Assembly (NCBI GenBank): GCA_013397455.1
Contig: VYZB01000238.1
Span: 605,319 to 669,318 of the forward strand
Source of the DNA: Crotophaga sulcirostris
Taxonomy: Eukaryota; Chordata; Aves; Cuculiformes; Crotophagidae
Direction of reading: 5' to 3'
DNA: 64,000 nucleotides
A model generated the notes under the pieces. It saw only the letters and a list, made by a program, of their open reading frames with translations, had not been told where the DNA came from and searched no databases. A program made the translations under genes and the position numbers. Shown one piece after another: positions 11,873 to 25,500 of this stretch. How positions within the stretch are numbered: position 1 is the stretch's first letter; each line of letters opens with the position of its first letter.

Positions 11873-14800
11873 CAATGTCAGAAGTGAACCTCTTTTTACA
11901 ATCTGATTCTTATCTGCAATTCTTATGAATTATGTTCTACAGCTTTTACATTTCTTGTTTTAGGACAGCTACTTCCCAATGATTCTCCTTTTAAAAATGC
12001 TTCAAGAGAAGGGGCAAGAAAAAGAAGATCTTGTGATAAGACACTGCACTTTATGTTCCCAACGCCTACCACATTCAACTTACCTCTATGTGTGCCGTTC
12101 TAGTGCTGCTGTGCTGAGTAAGGAGTTACCCTTCCAGCCTGGTTGCTGAGGTTCATCGCCACACTCCTGCAGAGGACAACTCCAACAGATCAGTGTATCT
12201 ATTTTTTTCTTAACTTGGTGGATTTCACTTTGCGCAATTTTGAATTGAGGGTCCTGGCTAGTGTGGGTTTTTGTCTACAGCAGCTTCAGCAGCACTCCCC
12301 AAGCAGGAGATGCCTCCTGCAAGTGGTGAGGACATTGGTCCTGTGTCATTGTGCTTTGCCACCCCCATGAGTTCCTTGGCTGCAGGCTGCCTGCGTGGGC
12401 CATTATCCACATCCAGCTGCTGGATCCATTATCCATACCCAGCCACTGTAGCTGCAGGCAGGGCTATGACAGCCACTGATCAAGCTGAGCTATGGTGGTC
12501 TCACCAGGCAAACTCACAAAAGTTCAAAGGTGCCAACAGACTGCACCTTTCTAAAAATCACTGGGTTATCTACCCCATCAGAGAAGAGTTAGATGTGAAA
12601 AAATCTCTTGTGATCACTGCAGGGGTTTTAACCCTCTGCCTGAGTTGAGGCAAGCGGCTCTATTCAAGAAGGGTGCCGGGAAACTAAGGTTAGAGGAAGG
12701 AAGCGTTAATTTAGGTAGGGGATGTTAGTGCACGGGCAGGCTGTGGGTAAAATTGACAGCACCTCCCAGAAAGAATTGGTTGCTGTGTAGAGGTAGAAAT
12801 TAGGGAGGGCAGAGGTCTCCTGGGGGTGGGGGAGAAGAAAGCTCCAGCAGCCTGCAAAGCGCATCAGGGCAGGGAGCAGGGGAGCACCTGGTCACTATTT
12901 ACTGCTTTCCTGTGCTCTCCTGCTCTCTGCTCCATTTGACTGTGAGCAGTGGTGGTGTTTATTGCTTTTCAAAGATGGCATTTCTTCTGCATGACACTAT
13001 TTACCCTGGGTGTAGGAGGAGGTGACCCACTGATTATCCTGACGGACCAAAGGAGCAGAAAGTCAAGTTTCAAGCTATTGCTGTGACTTAAGAAACATGT
13101 AAGGCTTTTGCCTCTGGACATAATCAAGTCAACGTGTTCTGTATTGGTTTATGCTTAAAAAGCAAAGTAAAAACAGATGAGGTGTATTTATAGGCTCATC
13201 AGCCAATGAATGGATGAAAGGGAAAAAGAAATTAATGGGAAAATGTCAGCCAGGATGGAGGAGGGACTTCACTCACTGTGAAGTTCATGTCCAGACCAAC
13301 AATTTGGAGTTAATTCCAAAGACTAGGGTATCTTGATTTATGGTAGAAGAAAAATTGACACTTATCAACTCTGAATTTAAAAATAAAACAGTAAAAATCA
13401 CGTAGTGTGAAGGAGATCCTTTTGCCAGACTACCTTAGGCTGGGAAAGGCTAAGGGGCACTTAGGGCTGGCCACTAGCAAATGCATGGCTTTGATCTGAA
13501 GCTAAAAAATCTTAAATAAAAAACGGATCACAGAAAGTAGTGTTACAACAATGAAGCCTAGACTCCTTCATATTCCCCAGCTTCAGATAAACCTGGGTGT
13601 AACTCTGAGAGTGATGAAGAAGGAAGAAAAGTGGAGGAGTATAATACTGCTTCTCTCTGCCTTTGTGCTTTTCTGCTCTGCCTAAACTGCTGCTTTTTGT
13701 GTAGGCAAAAATCTCATATTTGAAAACTGTTTTCAGCCACATGAAATACAGGGACAAGCAGAAACAACAGCCTTGTTAATTGAATTGTGAGGGCAGGCTG
13801 GCGACACAAGATAAGAACAATGAACCATCCCTCTTTTAAAAATTATTCAGGAATTGAGAAGAAGACTTTACATTTCATAAAAATCTCATTGTCTGATCTA
13901 GTCCAGTATTTGAAAGAACGGGATATGAGGAAAGCAGCATAATGAAACCCAGCCCAAGGAGGCCAGACTAGAACAAAGGAGTTGCTGTTGATTTCATGTC
14001 AAGTTTTGCCATGGTTTGACTGTGTGATCCGGGGTAAGTCTTTACATCCATGCTGCCATCAAAGGTGTGATTGCAGCTCATATAATCATGCCCTCGAGCT
14101 CTCTTTGCATCAGCTTAGCCATCTGTACCAGAGCCATTGTACACTTTTGCCTCTTTTAAGGGCTGGAGCAATGACTGATGTAATTCGAGTTTGCAAAAGC
14201 TTTTGTGGTCTTCTGATGAAAAGCAGGGAAATGCAGGACACCAATATTTCTGCTTGTTGAGCCTACTGATGGAAGCATGTGTCTTGCTGCTGGAGGAATC
14301 CTTTAACAAGACAAAATCCATTGTTCATCCGCATTCTTCTGGCTGCACAACTATTGCTGTGAATTGATGCAGGCTTAAAAATGTAATCCAGAGCACAGAA
14401 CTGAGCAAGAATGTACATATATATGTTCTTGGCAGTGCCTTGATGTAGATCATGACTGTGATCTGTTTGATGAATATATGTTATTTAATGGTCTTATCCC
14501 ATGTTGCTTTAAAAAATAACAAATTACAATTTGTGCTCAAATGGCAACTAGGGATAGATGACTCAAACCCAAACCATTCCCTTAATTCTGGTAGATCTCA
14601 AGGCTAGAAAAAGCCCCTTGAAAAGGCTTTAAATGAACCCAAATGGAGTTTACAAACTGGTGTTCATAATACCTTTTATGTTCCAGAAAAATAATAATGG
14701 AGAACACACACACAACAGAGGCTCAGTGCACAAAGCTTGTAATGTACAATTCACAAGGAATATTTCTTTAAAAATGTAAAGCAGGAGTATCACTTATCGT

Positions 14801-15969
14801 TCCCACATGGAACAAGTGGTGAAAAGGTTGTGGAAATAATTTTTATTGTTATCATATGTTTTCCCTAAATGTTACTATAGGAGTAAACCATTTTTTGGTA
14901 TTACTTACAATATGCTATTGTTTGACATCCAACATTACACTTATTTTTGAATAGCTTACCCTTGTAGCATCTTTCTTTTCCTTTGTTGATTAAGTCTGCG
15001 ATAAATATACCATTGTTTTCATGAAGACTTAAAAACTATTCAGTCTCCTGCTGTGTGACTGAATATTAAAAGAATGGTAGAAGCGATCTTAGTGGAATAA
15101 TCTATTCAGACAGTTGCTCTTTGGACTGAGGGATCCAGAAATGATTCTCTCACCTAGTTTCCTTCAATTCCTGTGCCCTAGGAGGGAGCACAGAGCTCCT
15201 GGAGACACTGTCTGACTGCATAACTCTTGCTGTTACCCAACTCCATGAAGAAGGAGGAAACTGTGGCCTGAAGCAGGTCTTAAGGATTTGAGGATGGGTA
15301 AAACTTTCTGCAGTTGTTTTTTTTTATTTGTGTGGCCAAAATGAATCATAGTGTGTCTTCTGTGAAAGCTGATCAAGAAGGTTCTGCTGAAAAATGCGTG
15401 TGTAAGTCTCTTGCAGAATATATTTCAAGTGTTGGGAAAATGCAGCTTAGAGGTATAGGGGAGGAGGTAGTTTTCAGTCTTCCATTTTCATAGTTTTCAG
15501 TGAACATCTGAAGTTTCAGAAAAAGAAATGCATATTTTGTTTTTTTTTCTCAGAAAATCTCATTTTCAGACTATATATTAGCACTTCCATGTGAAAGGCA
15601 CAGCAGGTCACAGTTTTATGCCGTGCGAAACAGCTGCAGAAAGCCAGGCAGATATCCTTTGCTATGTCCCAGCTGCTGAGAAAGAGTCGAGTTCTACTGA
15701 TGTCACTGGATATATGATACCTAACTATATTTTTAAATATATTCACCTCTATCAAAAGTTAGCATGTCTGGGACCACCTGACGCAAGTTGTCTTCACTGT
15801 TTTCAGTGTAAGAACCAAAAGTGCCTTTCCTATGTTTAAAGAGGTATAATGCATAAATACAAAGTAAACCAAGCATTAACATATCTAGATATGCAAATGA
15901 CTGAGTGTTTTAAAAGCTCAGTGAGTCACCAAGGGCTTTAGAAGAGGCTGGGGCTCTCTAAACACTGGT
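11873..15969. other. Intergenic DNA, no supported gene
   Basis: Nothing recognisable. A 125-codon plus-strand ORF at 12271-12648 has no domain and no codon pattern that sets it apart. Confidence 0.7.
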
Positions 15970-16582
15970 GAGATCACAGAATGAGTGATCAAGGTTGTCA
16001 CAGAACCACATGATGTCTGAGGTTGGAAGGGTCCTCTGGAGGTCAACTTGTCCAACCTCCTGCCCAAGCAGGGACACCTAGAACAGGTTACCTAGCTTTT
16101 GAATATCTCCAAGGATGCAGACTGCATAACCTCTCTGGGCAACCTGTGCCAGTGCTCATCACCCTCACAGTAAAAATGTATTTTCTTGTGTTCAGGAGGA
16201 ACCTCCTGTATTTCAGTTTGTGCCCATTGCTTGTGGTTCTGTCACTGGGCACCACTGAAAAGAGCCTGGCTCTGTCTTCCTTACAACCTCCTTTCAGGTA
16301 TTTATACACACTGATAAGATCCCCTCCCCCTTCTCTTCTCCAGGCTAAACAGTCATAGCTTTCTCAGCCTTTCCCCACAGAAGAGATGTTCATATACCTT
16401 CATCGGCTTTGTGGCCCTTTGTTGAACTGTCTCCAGTACGCTCATGTCTTTCTTTCACTGGGAGCCCAGATCTCATCCCAGTGCTTCAAGTATGGCTTCC
16501 GTAGTGCTGAGGGAAAGAATCACCTCTCTCGACCTACTGGCAACAGGAGGCACGTAATACCATCAACGTTTCTTTTGACCTA
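15970..16582 (-). mobile_element. CR1 LINE, 5'-truncated, about 0.6 kb
   Basis: Reverse-complement CR1 3' region. The tcacagaat end is at the left, followed by ggttggaagggtcctctgga, the caacctgtgccagtgctcat segment and cttctccaggctaaacagt. Homology fades after the 'cacctctctcgacctactgg' segment at about 16546, and a weaker match continues to about 16582. It differs clearly from the 34.8-kb copy and so belongs to another CR1 subfamily. Confidence 0.92.
16088..16309 (-). pseudogene. CR1 ORF2 remnant, extreme C-terminus
   Basis: The minus-strand frame contains KGGCKEDRARLFSVVPSDR, the well-known C-terminal signature of CR1 ORF2. Both ends are degraded, and the ORF runs on into the 3' UTR of the element. 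Confidence 0.85.
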
Positions 16583-19500
16583 ATTCAGCATCTAGAGAAT
16601 TTGCAACATTTTAGTGTTCTCTCAGGCATCTAACTTTCTAGTTTGGTCTCTTGATCACCTCTAGAAAAAAGCATATCCTGGATCCACTTATACTTGGGAA
16701 AACAAGTCCACCACTGGAAGAAGAAATGCCTCTTAATCTCGAAAACTTAATTAGGGAGGGGAAAGGGAAACAGAGCATTTTTTGAGAATTTTCTAGGGGA
16801 AACCCAACCTGTACAAGCTAGATGGGCAGCATCCATCATCCACAAAAAAAAGTCCTTGATTGTTCATCACTGGGTCAGGACATGCATTGGGGGAGCACAC
16901 CTGGAACTGCTCCAATCTGGCAGCTGCCACGAGCTCCTGGACACTGTGGGTTGGTGCAAGGTTCAGAAAACCTATATAAACAAGTCCTGCTGAAAGAAAT
17001 AAGTGGAGGTGAGGTGATAAATATTTTCACTGATCATCTCGAAGAGAGGCAGTGAAAACCAAAGGAGAAAGTGACCTGCTGCATGGCCCTGCTGAGCCTT
17101 TTTACCCCTCTACCCCTCCTTCTCTCTTCACACACTCCCCTTGCCAAGTATGAAGTCTGCATGAAATCCTTACTACCCAGTGCGCTGGTGTGATGCAGAG
17201 ATTTTCACCTGGTATTACCTGGTTTTGCTATGATGCATTATTTCTTCATAGACCCGGCCTGGTAAGACAAAAACTGCGAAATAGTAGGAAAAAATCCCTG
17301 GAAACTACCCTGAGACTGCTATTCCTCCCCTTTTAGGGACAAAATAACTTTGTTTCAGGGCCAGTAGTACAGAAATCCACATCCCTGCAGGAGTTTGCCA
17401 TTAGCTGTGAATTACATGCTGCTCTCTGCTATGTGTGCTGGTGTCCACAAAAAAGAGCTGAAAACCTGCCAGAGCCTGCAATCATATTACATGTAGCTTC
17501 TCGTCGTGTTCTCCAAGGTGCACCATGGACATTTTATCAGAAAAGCAGCTCCTTGCGTTGAAGTGTATTGATTCAATAAACTTACATCAGCCTTTAAAGG
17601 AAACGTGCTTTCAAATAATGGTGCATAATGTCAAAAATGTATGTTGTGTAGCTTACATAAAGTTTTCATCTCATTTTCAGTAACCGTTTAAACAGAAATG
17701 TTTCATTTTAGGTAAATGTTAACATTATGTTAAACTGTATTCTACTTCTGTGTACTAACAAAGGTCATGAATAGAGTAATACGCATTTGAGGTTTGCAGG
17801 ATTGCTTTGATGTAAATTCTATTTGCCACTGGTATTCTCCATTTACCACATATATCCCCAGAGAACGGCTTGCCTGCAAAGCTCATAAATTTGTTATAAA
17901 TCATAAAGCGTCTATTACATCATTTCCAACCTATCTAAGCTGTAAGCACAATGTGATTTTTTTTTTCCTATGTGAAATTTCCAGTTTGGTGGCATATCTG
18001 CTTCATAATAAATTCCAGACAGTCGTTCTTTCAAGGTATAGCTAGCCACTGGACATTTTAGACCTAGTTGATTATTGAGAACTGCGAGTTTGCCAGTCAT
18101 TACAGCAAGACCAGAATTGGGCCCTCAGCAGGAGGATATCTTGTATTTGTATATCAACAAACTTGCCTTTGTTGGAGCAGCATGATGGTTTGAAACCAAC
18201 TTCTAATGAGAATGTATCTGGAGCTGCAAACATCAGATGCACTAATTGTCTGCTGAAATGCTGATTTCGGTGCCAGTAGTACATTTTAGGTCTCTAATTC
18301 AGTGCTGTTTGATTTCTCCTATGATTTAGTGCCACAAAATTAATCTGTTACAATTTTTAACTATGGCAAATGAGGAAAATGTTGATTTGCAATGAACAGT
18401 CCAGAATTACGGCAAAACAATTACAGCGATGCACTGTATTTCTGTTGTTTCTGCTATGCATACTTTCACTCCATAACAGGAAAAGGTAAAAAAAGTTTGT
18501 GATTTTACATGACAATATTATCAATCCTAAGTACTAAATCTCATTGAAAGATAAGTCTGTTAGTCAAGTAAACTGTGAAGTGTAAACCACCATCTGCAAG
18601 CATTTCTATACACAAGTTAGTCTCCAGATGTACATACTCCATTGAATTCAGTGGAATTCTCCGTGTATATTCATTTATTCAGTTGTGTGCCTATATTATT
18701 AGGACTTTAGTCAAAAACAAAAAGCTAAAACTGCTGCTTTGTAACATTCAGAAACACTTTAGCCTAAGAAGAGCAAGTGCTTGACAGTCATAATAGCCAT
18801 GTGCTCTACTTTTCACAAGGGGTGAGATTTGGTGCTTACATGTGAGTCTACCTGGTTTTTGTTTATCTCTGATAACAACATAATGACAAATAAAATTAAC
18901 TAAAACTTATCTGAATAACGAAACAGTGTTAACGGAACAATCTCTAAAAGTGAACATATATAGCAGAATCTGCATCTTTCATCAAGATTTTTATACAACT
19001 CATTAATATCAAAATGGCATTTAGGGGGGTTTAGTTGTTTTATGCAGTAAAATGGTGGAAATCTTTTCACAGTAGTATTAAAATATGCTTTGAAAAAATG
19101 TTGACATACTAATTCTTCATTTCTGCATCTCATCCCATTCAGTCCATTCTATGCAATTGCAGCAGCACTTAAAATCAAGAAGTGGGCAAAATTACCTCAG
19201 GTAGTGAAACGAGGTAAACACTGTGAAGAAGGAACAAGAAGGACATAAAAGGCAACTTTTTAATTAATATTTTAGTCTTCTGAGATGATCAGGGATATGT
19301 AAGGCCTAGAGACCTTTTGGATTTCAAGATGACACAGGTTTACAGTGGGCCCTCCAGGGATAAGTCTCTGCAATGTGACCACTGGCAGAAGGCTGTCTAC
19401 ACCCAAGAGTTTTCCAGTGGACCCGGAGCAGGGACAAAATAAACATGGGGAACGCTCAGCCCACTGTACTAAACACTGAAAAGATACAGGGAATACCATG

Positions 19501-22500
19501 TAGTCCCTTTTCCAATCCCCCTGTAACACCCTGCAACCGAGTGATCTACCTGCAGAGCTGAAATGAGAGTTAAAAAGGCATACACAGCAATGGGTCAATT
19601 AGATACATTTTTACCAGCAATTTCCCACACGTACTAGAACTCCATTTAAAACAGAAGTCTCCTACCAAGCAATCCTTTGAAATTATTTACTCTTTTATAG
19701 TTGCAAAGTATGGCAACATAATACCTTTAGTGGAAACCCAAATAAACAGCATATGCTCCGAAGTGTCTATGAACTGACTTTATGGGCTTGAATTCTTACC
19801 TTATGCACTGGTTACATTATGACTCCAGCAAATGCCTTGGGGACATAGAAGAGCATATAGAGAGTTTTAATGAAGGTATAAAGTGATAATGTTTATTTTA
19901 AAAGTGTATTATCATGCTGCGAGAGAAGGTGGGGGAAATGTCATAAATAATGAAAAGGTTTATTATTGTAAAGCGCTTTACAAGTGCTACAATATATTAA
20001 AAAAAAGTGGTCCCTAATAAAGGCATTGCCTGCATGGGCAGTCTGTCTGGCTTAGCAGCAAGTACTACAAAGACCCCAAGGACTGGGATTAAGTGGCAAT
20101 GTGATGATCTTCAGGCTGACGGCTTGTAGCAGTGAGCATCTACCCTTGGGCTGTCCGCTCCAAACACAGAAGTTTAGGTGGGGCACATTTGGGTGTATCC
20201 CTGCACCTTGTTAGGATAAACTCTGATTAACTGGGATTATCCAGACCTTAACATCCTTTTGAATATGCTTGGTGCCAGTCTGTAACCAGCTGTTAGTGTT
20301 TGGTGGGAGCTATTTTCTGCACATATTGCCAAACTAAGACAACAGTATGTGACTGCTCCAGCTGGAAATGTTTTAAAACCAACTCTGGTGTGGCTCAGTG
20401 TTCTCATCCTCTTCCCATCTCATACTATGCTCATCTCCTTATTTGTTTTAAAATCTTATTTTCACAGTACCAGAAACATGATTTATTTTTCCCATTAAAG
20501 GTTGAAATGAAATTCCTTTACAACGCAATAACTATTCCATGTATAACCTTCCTCCCCCCAAAACTTTAAGATCCCACACTGTTATGAGACCATTCCACAA
20601 CTGACATATTTATGATCAAGCATTTCTTGGCCATGTTTGGTGTGTATTTAGCTATTTTAATATGTGTTCAGTCCAGATATACTTAGCAATCAAACAGTTG
20701 TTGTATGTGAAGAGTAAACACTTTATGAATGGGTTTTGTTGCAACTTTACAGTGGCATGAGAGACTCTGCTGTTTTGGTATCCTGCCCTGGTCCCACCGA
20801 GCAGAAAACATTGGGAAGGTGTATAAATGCTTAGGTATATTGAGATTAGGATTCGCAAAGTGTGCAGAGGAGATGCCAAGTAAGTAGTGAATAATGGAAG
20901 GAAAAGCAGAAATCATCTACGGAACTAAATCCAAACCTACCCCATCCAGGTGACTTCCATAACTTTGGTATAAGAGTTGGGTTTAGACATACCTATTTAG
21001 ACCCGTACGTGTCACCTGAGATGTGCTTAAGTGGTAGATCCTCCACATTGCAATCCTGCTGATGTCCCCAGTGAGTCCAAGCCTCCCCAGCATGATCCAC
21101 TGCTGTGGATGCTTAAGGACACACCAGGGCTGACCCAGGGTTGAGGTGGCCACATTGCAGCCAGTTAAGAGGAAAAGGGAAGATTTTTCTCCTGCTCTGA
21201 AAGAAGGAGTCTAGATTGACTCCAAGCAAGACTCACTTGCCCCCAGTGAGTTTGCGATCCTCACTCAGGAGGGTGCAGGCTTTGGACAGGGCATGCAAGC
21301 AGGAGGGGCTGGCAATGACTCAAGATCATAAAGATCAGTGCCTTCGCCTGCAGCTTGGACTCCTAAATCATCCGGTAGCTTTACCCTACCCACCATATGT
21401 GGGATACCGTATGTGTTTCCCCGACTAATGCTTTACGGAAAAGACAAACCAGAAAACATTGACTCAGTTTCACCCTGTGCTTCTACTGCTGCCCCGCTGG
21501 AAGGTGCTGCCATCATGAGTCCTCACACATCAGTCAGTAACTTGGCTTCCCTACCAGTTGGTCCCTCCAACAGTAAGTTTCTGCTCCCATCACCTGAACG
21601 GCTGCAACAAATGCATCCACTCCATCCTTACACTGCAAGGGTGGAGGGACTGCACTTCAGGGCTGGGCAGCAGGCAGTCCTCTCTTGGGTTTCTGAGCAC
21701 AGAAACAGGGAGAAGTCCAGGAGAAAAATTCATCCCAGCACCCTTTCTTAGAGCACCTCCCAACCCTGCCCACTCCCCACCATGCAAAAAGGCTAATAAG
21801 TAACCTTAGTCTCTGTGGCTAAAGAGGAAATGCTGGCTCCGGCAAACTTACAGGAAAAATTCAGAGGCATTTGCTTTATTCTAACAGCACTTAGCAGATG
21901 GGTTTCACTGTTAGTACTGAAGTCCTGCGTCGCCTTTCAAAATGCTCTGTGATGTGACTGCTAAAGTACTACAAGACTAGCATTTACTATAAAGCTTAAA
22001 TGTTAATATTTATACACAGTATCCATTGGAATGAAGTAATTCATTTTTTATTAAGAAGCTATTAAAGCATTTTTCTAAATTGCCCCAAAGAGGTTTCCCA
22101 CCTAAAATATGCTGTTCTTTTTTTCCTCCAACTTATTTTTCTTTTCAGTGTATGGCTTTGATCTTTTGTTTGACTTGTGCTTCACAGAAAAATGCTCAGA
22201 AACCTTCACAGAACGGTTCTCTTGGCTTATAACTTTATTCAAGAAATATGGTGGATCTGTAGCAAAAGTTAGGTACACTTAAGAAGTCTACTTGCTGAGT
22301 ACCAGAACAAAAAGCTTTACTTCCTCAAGCGTTTAGAAAGACACTTTCCAATACAGAGAAGTCTATTCTGATTTTGGCTACAGATTACAAAGTTTGGCCC
22401 TTTAAAGTACGAATTTTCATGTACCTTAATCCTTAAAAAGCTTTCAAGAATGCCACAGCAAGTCCATGCAAGTCTTTCTGAACACTTCCCTAGTTCAGAC

Positions 22501-25500
22501 AGGCACAAATACTGTGTCTACAAACAAGTCCCCGCCTGCTGTAACTCCTGGGTAAGAACCGACCACAGAACGGGAGGGTGAGAGTTAGCAATTTGCCATA
22601 ATCCAAGATTACTATGGTTTTATTGCAGGTTCTCCACAAAATTACAAAAGTATGTGAAACTAATGGATTTTCTAAGTGCCAATGTGGGCTCTGTTTGGGG
22701 GTACGGAATTAAAAGCAGAAAGATTATTTCTCAATAATCAGCACTTAATCAGCTGTTACCGTAGTTTACTAATAAAATCCAGGAAGAAAACGTCACTGTT
22801 ATCTGTATTATTCTCTGTCTCCTGTGCTATTTTAACCTTTTTTTTAAAAATAATTTCACTTTCTTCTGCTAGAAGAAAATAGAATGGAAGTAGTAATGAA
22901 ACCCAACACGTTACAACACAGATATGAAGTGCCGTTACTCTTTGCATTTTGGTATTTAAGCTTCACAAGAGATACTGTTTGCAGACACAGGAAAGAGACC
23001 AGTCATCCTGGTAGGCCAAAGGAGAATTCTGGCAAAGGTGTACTGTTTTTCTTCATTTTTATCCTATCCCAAAGTCTTTCAATCAAAGTTTGACCCAAGT
23101 CTTCAAAAACTGAGGTGCAGCATGTCCAGGGAGGACCTCACAGAGTGCCGTGCAGGCCAACTCTCAGCCTTCCCCACTCATAGCTTTGGCTGTTTATACT
23201 GACTAGAGAAACTAGATGTGCAAATCTCATTTGGTCGCAGCACGTAATGTAGGTTGGGGGATATAGGTGCTAAAAGGGTGGTCTTGGCCCAGGGTCAAGA
23301 ACCTATTCTGGGAAATGCACTGTCAAAAAGGGGCTGAAGAAAGAAAGGGAACAACCTTTAAAAAAAAGTCTCTGCTTTCCCATGCAATGGCTCTGCAGGA
23401 TGAAATAGAAAAGAGCTGTGTTTTTGGAGTTCCCTGGAGTTCAAAAATCTTTTTCTGGAAATTAATGGAAATATCCGTGCCTCCTGCTGAGGGCTATAGT
23501 CTAAATCATAGGCACTGGAAAAAGTATCTCTCTCCACTGCACTCAGCATGTTAGTGTGACACCAGGGTCAGGGTGATCTGGAGATGTGGCTATTAAATTT
23601 TGCAGGATGTCAACACTGGTGACATTGGGTATGTGTATAGTTGTGTGTGCTCATAGGGGTTGTGCAGTGGGAGATACATGAGGATGTAACAGGGACTCGA
23701 GTGACTGTAGAGTCCAAGGTCATCACTGGGAAAATCCAGCCCAGTGCCTTCATCCAGGAACCAGTACAATAAAACACAAGGTATGCTTTTCTCATTAAGG
23801 TAGGTGCCAACTAGGACAGGCTTCTCCAGACAGTGTAGTGAGCCATGGCAAGGTGGGCACTTGCAGGGCTCAGGATGCCATGTTCATCCACACACAAGTT
23901 CTCCTTACAGCCCTGACTACTTCTGGGCACTCAAATCCAGTAGAGACCCAGAGCTGCCCTCCTGGCTCCCACCTTCTGCTGCTTGGCCCCCTTGGCTCCT
24001 GCCTGACTGCACAAGCCCTTCCATGCTCACTCCTGAACTGCATCACGGGATGTCATCTCCTGTTGTTTTAGTCCTTTCCAGCTCAGATTTAGTCATTCAG
24101 CTCAGATTGAACAGCAAAATGGTGAAAATTACCAGGGAAGAGGAGAGGTTGCCCCTAGAAACCAACAGATTCCTGCTCAGCTGAACTGGCTGTGCAGCTC
24201 CAAACTCCTGTTCTTTCACACACCTTCTTTTGTTTATTATTTTTCCCTTCTGATTCCTAAAAGTTCAGTTCTAACTTGCCTTTTTCTTCCTCCATCTCAC
24301 ATGTTTCCTTTGTTCCATAGCTTCTGTTAATCTTATCCCGACATTTTCCCTCTGTCTCATCTATTTGGCATCATTTGATGGGTGTGCACACAGGGTAACC
24401 TGTTTGAGGGCCTACAACTGAGTGTCTCAGCAAAGCCCAGCTTGGTAGATGAGTGTGTGGCTCTGGACAAGGTACAGCTTTATGAAAATAGACATGACAG
24501 CACAAAATTTGGTGGTCAGCACATGAGTGAAGTTCCCATACGGCCTCTTTGGGCTTCATAGCAATGACAACTGAAGCAGAGAAACCGCAATAATTGGGAA
24601 AACATGGTAACTCATACGGTATGTTATCCAAAATGCCTAGTGCTCAGTGAAAATCTCTGTATTTACTGCAGGCTTTGGCCTAAGAAATGCAGGTGAGACT
24701 TGGGCCTATGAAGCTCCATGGAAGGGCTCCCACTTGGCCCTTGGGCTGTTTCCTCTGTGAAGACAGGGTGCTGGGACTGGGCTGTGAGCTATAACAGAAG
24801 ATATAGGGAAGGCTGCTTCAGACTCTTATGTGCCCTTTGCTACACTATGTAAGCAAGTAGAAAGAAAGGGCTGGAGATCTGAAATGGATTAAAAGGAATA
24901 CATCCTTTTTTATCCTCTGCACAGATTGCTTAGTGGGATAAAAATTTTAAACTTATGGATAATAGTAATATCTATATTTATATCAGCTGAACAGCTTGTT
25001 GTCCCAGTAGAGTTCAAATTCTTTCAAATGAAGTGGTTTTGGTACCTTACAGCATAAATACTGACCCTTCTCGCTCCTCCCCAGATAACTCTGATCCTAT
25101 AAAATGAGTAAGATACATTTTAGGTTTGCCTGGAAAAGTACTGTTGTGCTATCCTAATGTTCAGAAGGGAAGTTGTGTTTATTTAACACACGAACATTAG
25201 CAGTCAGGCAGACCATTATGATTCATTGAGATCTGCACTTTTAAACTCAGGAAATACAAATCAACCTATTTCTCATTAACCTTATCTCAAAAATCTAGTC
25301 AATGGGACATACTCTTAAGTTTATTCGCTTTTCAAAAAGCTTTTCCCTCCTCCAGGACTGCTGGTGTTCACTGCTTAGATCAAACTGCCAAAGTTAGCCA
25401 TCAGGCTATCTGCTAACTACTTCTTGGTTTAAGACACTCTTCTCAAATTGTTTATAGGGTGCTTTCCTCCCTTTCTGCTCAAGTCCAGACCTCTGGTTTT

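Noticed and set aside
16023..16358. 111-codon plus-strand ORF
   Set aside because: Antisense of the CR1 at 15970-16582.
21338..21751. 137-codon plus-strand ORF
   Set aside because: No recognisable domain, no splice or promoter context, and it overlaps similar-length ORFs in other frames. It lies in locally GC-richer DNA where stop codons are rarer.
23804..24184. 126-codon plus-strand ORF
   Set aside because: No domain, no conserved motif, and no neighbouring exon with compatible splice phase.
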